NCBI GenBank assembly: GCA_020650975.1
Contig: JAIPMN010018838.1
Location: 1-35,315, forward strand
Length of the DNA: 35,315 nt
Direction of reading: 5' to 3'
Source of the DNA: Apostichopus californicus
Taxonomy: Eukaryota > Echinodermata > Holothuroidea > Aspidochirotida > Stichopodidae
The position numbers and the translations under genes are program-made. The notes under the pieces were generated by a model. It was not told the DNA's origin, made no database searches, and saw only the letters and a list, made by a program, of their open reading frames with translations. Below, one piece after another: positions 33,912-35,315 of the stretch (positions within the stretch are counted from its first letter, which is position 1; each line of letters opens with the position of its first letter).

Positions 33912-33999
33912 CACAGTGGTACATCACCACAGCATTACCATCACCACAGTGGTACCGTCACCACAGTGATGCCATCATCACAGTGATACCATCATCACA
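33912..33999. repeat. 18-bp tandem array CACAGTGRTRCCATCAYC
   Basis: About five units of 18 bp with few changes. The unit contains the half-palindrome CACAGTG, so the strand can fold on itself. Confidence 0.88.
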
Positions 34000-34070
34000 T
34001 ATTTCTGATCGTTCTTTGTAATAGATCTCTACTTCATTCAAATTATTTTCCTCTCGACAAAATGTTCATC

Positions 34071-34144
34071 CTTTTTACGTCAAAATTCCTTTTTTACGTC
34101 AAAATTCCCTTTTTACGTCAAAATTCCTTTTTACGCCAAAGTTC
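34071..34144. repeat. Tandem array TTTTTACGTCAAAATTCC, four units
   Basis: Four units of 18-20 bp, the last with ACGCCAAAGTTC. Each has an ACGTCA core, which resembles half of a CRE (TGACGTCA) read in reverse. Confidence 0.88.
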
Positions 34145-34856
34145 ATATACGTCCACCAAAACCGATTGATATTACCAAACTATTTCACAAGTTTTACTAT
34201 TTATTTTCTTCCCCCTTTAGCGTTAGTCATCGACATATTGCCAGACATTGTATTGTTATAGTGATAATGGCTGACAAACACCCAACCAGCATGATTCACC
34301 GATGTGTTAGAGACACTTTACTGAGAAACAACTCGCTCCAAAACAGTTCACACTCACTGGACCAAGACAAAAAAAATATGTTCAATTGCTTTGAGAGTTG
34401 TTCAAGGTATTTGAGTACCCTTTAAAGAAGTCAACAAGCCTTAACATGGCATCACAAATCCATTTTGGGCAGGAGTCGTTTACGGTTTTCTTTATTCAGT
34501 TAGCCTCTTTAATTTTTTCCACTCATAGATAAAAATGTATTTGCTTATTTATGCAGAAACATTGAAAATTTTTACAGACGTTTAGTAACAGTGTTATTGA
34601 CTAGATAAGTACCAAAGTTTTCATTTCATGTAAGATACAAGATACTTTACATACTTGACCATTCAATGTTGACGAGTTTTTCATAATGAAAGATCGAGAA
34701 ACACCAAAAATTCAAGGATGTAGGCACGTTCAATGGTTAGTTTTAGGTTGAAAAGAACTTACTTAGAACATATAAAAGTGGGGGGGGGGGAGGCGGATCA
34801 TAATTTTACGTTCATTTTGTAAACTTATTCTGTTGTTAATATTTCAAAGTGCTTAC
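34145..34856. other. AT-rich DNA, nothing recognised
   Basis: A good plus-strand acceptor-like tract (TTCTTCCCCCTTTAG at about 34206-34220) has no open exon after it. A G-run lies at 34781-34790. Confidence 0.4.
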
Positions 34857-34936
34857 CACATCCTCGGTGACATAGGCCAAGTCTGACTCCGTCCTGCTTC
34901 TACCTTCTAGCTGATCACTTTCTTTAGATGGAGACT
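34857..34936 (-). CDS. Probable internal exon of an unidentified gene
   Basis: An 80-nt minus-strand segment lies between acceptor TTTTCATTCACTCAG and donor GTG|GTAAGC. It reads SPSKESDQLEGRSRTESD then LAYVTEDV in one frame. The Ser/Glu/Asp-rich composition is like that of a linker in a cytoplasmic protein. It enters in phase 1 and leaves in phase 0. Neighbouring exons must lie to the right, outside the window, and to the left. I cannot name the family. Confidence 0.5.
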
Positions 34937-34990
34937 CTGAGTGAATGAAAAGCACAGCAGTATTTAAAGTACATAAACATTCTCTTTTAA

Positions 34991-35315
34991 GTTCTGTTGG
35001 AAGTTTCTAGAAGGGAGGAGGGGATGGGAGAGGTGTAGAGGGGAAGGGGAGGGGATACCTAAATATACTGGGTGGTAAAATATATGAGATGTATATGTAA
35101 CAAGTCAAACAGCTTATATCTCATGCACTTTTAAGTTCTGTTGGAAGTTTCTAGAAGGGAGGAGGGGATAGGAGAGGAGTGGAGGGGAAGGGGAGGGGGA
35201 TACCTCAATATACTGGGTGGTAAAATATATGAGATGTATATGTAACAAGTCAAACAGCTTATATCTCATGCACTTTTAAGTTCTGTTGGAAGTTTCTAGA
35301 AGGGAGGAGGGGATA
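34991..35315. repeat. Tandem repeat, 144-145-bp unit, continuing past the right edge
   Basis: Units begin GTTCTGTTGGAAGTTTCTAG at 34991, 35135 and 35280. Each holds a G-rich nearly pure-purine tract of about 50 bases followed by ATACTGGGTGGTAAAATATA. Two full units are very similar, and the third is cut by the window end. The array lies just upstream (minus sense) of the exon at 34857-34936, so probably in an intron. Confidence 0.93.

Overview
This window is from a eukaryotic nuclear genome, most likely a marine invertebrate animal. The genes are split by long introns with GT-AG borders, the DNA is AT-rich and dense in simple repeats, and short non-autonomous transposons and tRNA-derived SINE-like elements sit in and between genes. 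Frequent TAGGCCTA octamers and the repeat style suggest an echinoderm or related deuterostome to me. That is an impression, not a proof.

Two genes can be read with confidence, and they diverge from each other. On the minus strand, about 2.4-4.6 kb, lies frataxin (FXN), the mitochondrial iron-sulfur cluster assembly factor. Four coding exons join in frame and give the conserved frataxin core. The first coding exon, with the start of the mitochondrial presequence, is not settled; the best weak candidate is at 6131-6178. On the plus strand, 10.2-19.8 kb, lies a complete GLD-2 type cytoplasmic poly(A) polymerase (TENT2/PAPD4). Its twelve coding exons join without a frame break into a 557-residue protein with the three catalytic aspartates and a long basic tail. 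The roughly 4 kb between the genes holds a perfect 15-bp hairpin, a hAT-type MITE and other repeats, so it is not a compact shared promoter.

From 20 kb rightwards no gene can be read with confidence. There is the TENT2 3'UTR, a tRNA-headed SINE (20384-20631) with a truncated relative at 27572-27710, a large nested minisatellite (about 22.97-23.9 kb), long AT-rich DNA with few open frames, two short-unit tandem arrays near 34 kb, and a 144-bp tandem repeat running off the right edge. A plausible 80-nt coding exon on the minus strand at 34857-34936 suggests that another gene enters from the right. A possible terminal exon for it lies at 27051-27134, but this is weak.

The best mobile-element evidence is a pair of MITEs (9477-9772 and 16609-16918) in opposite orientation, each bounded by CAGGCGCGTAGCC-type inverted ends and a perfect 8-bp target duplication. 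I found no CRISPR, operon, rRNA or functional tRNA gene, and no sign of a novel multi-gene system. The window looks like ordinary animal gene and repeat territory, with several repeat families worth a second look.
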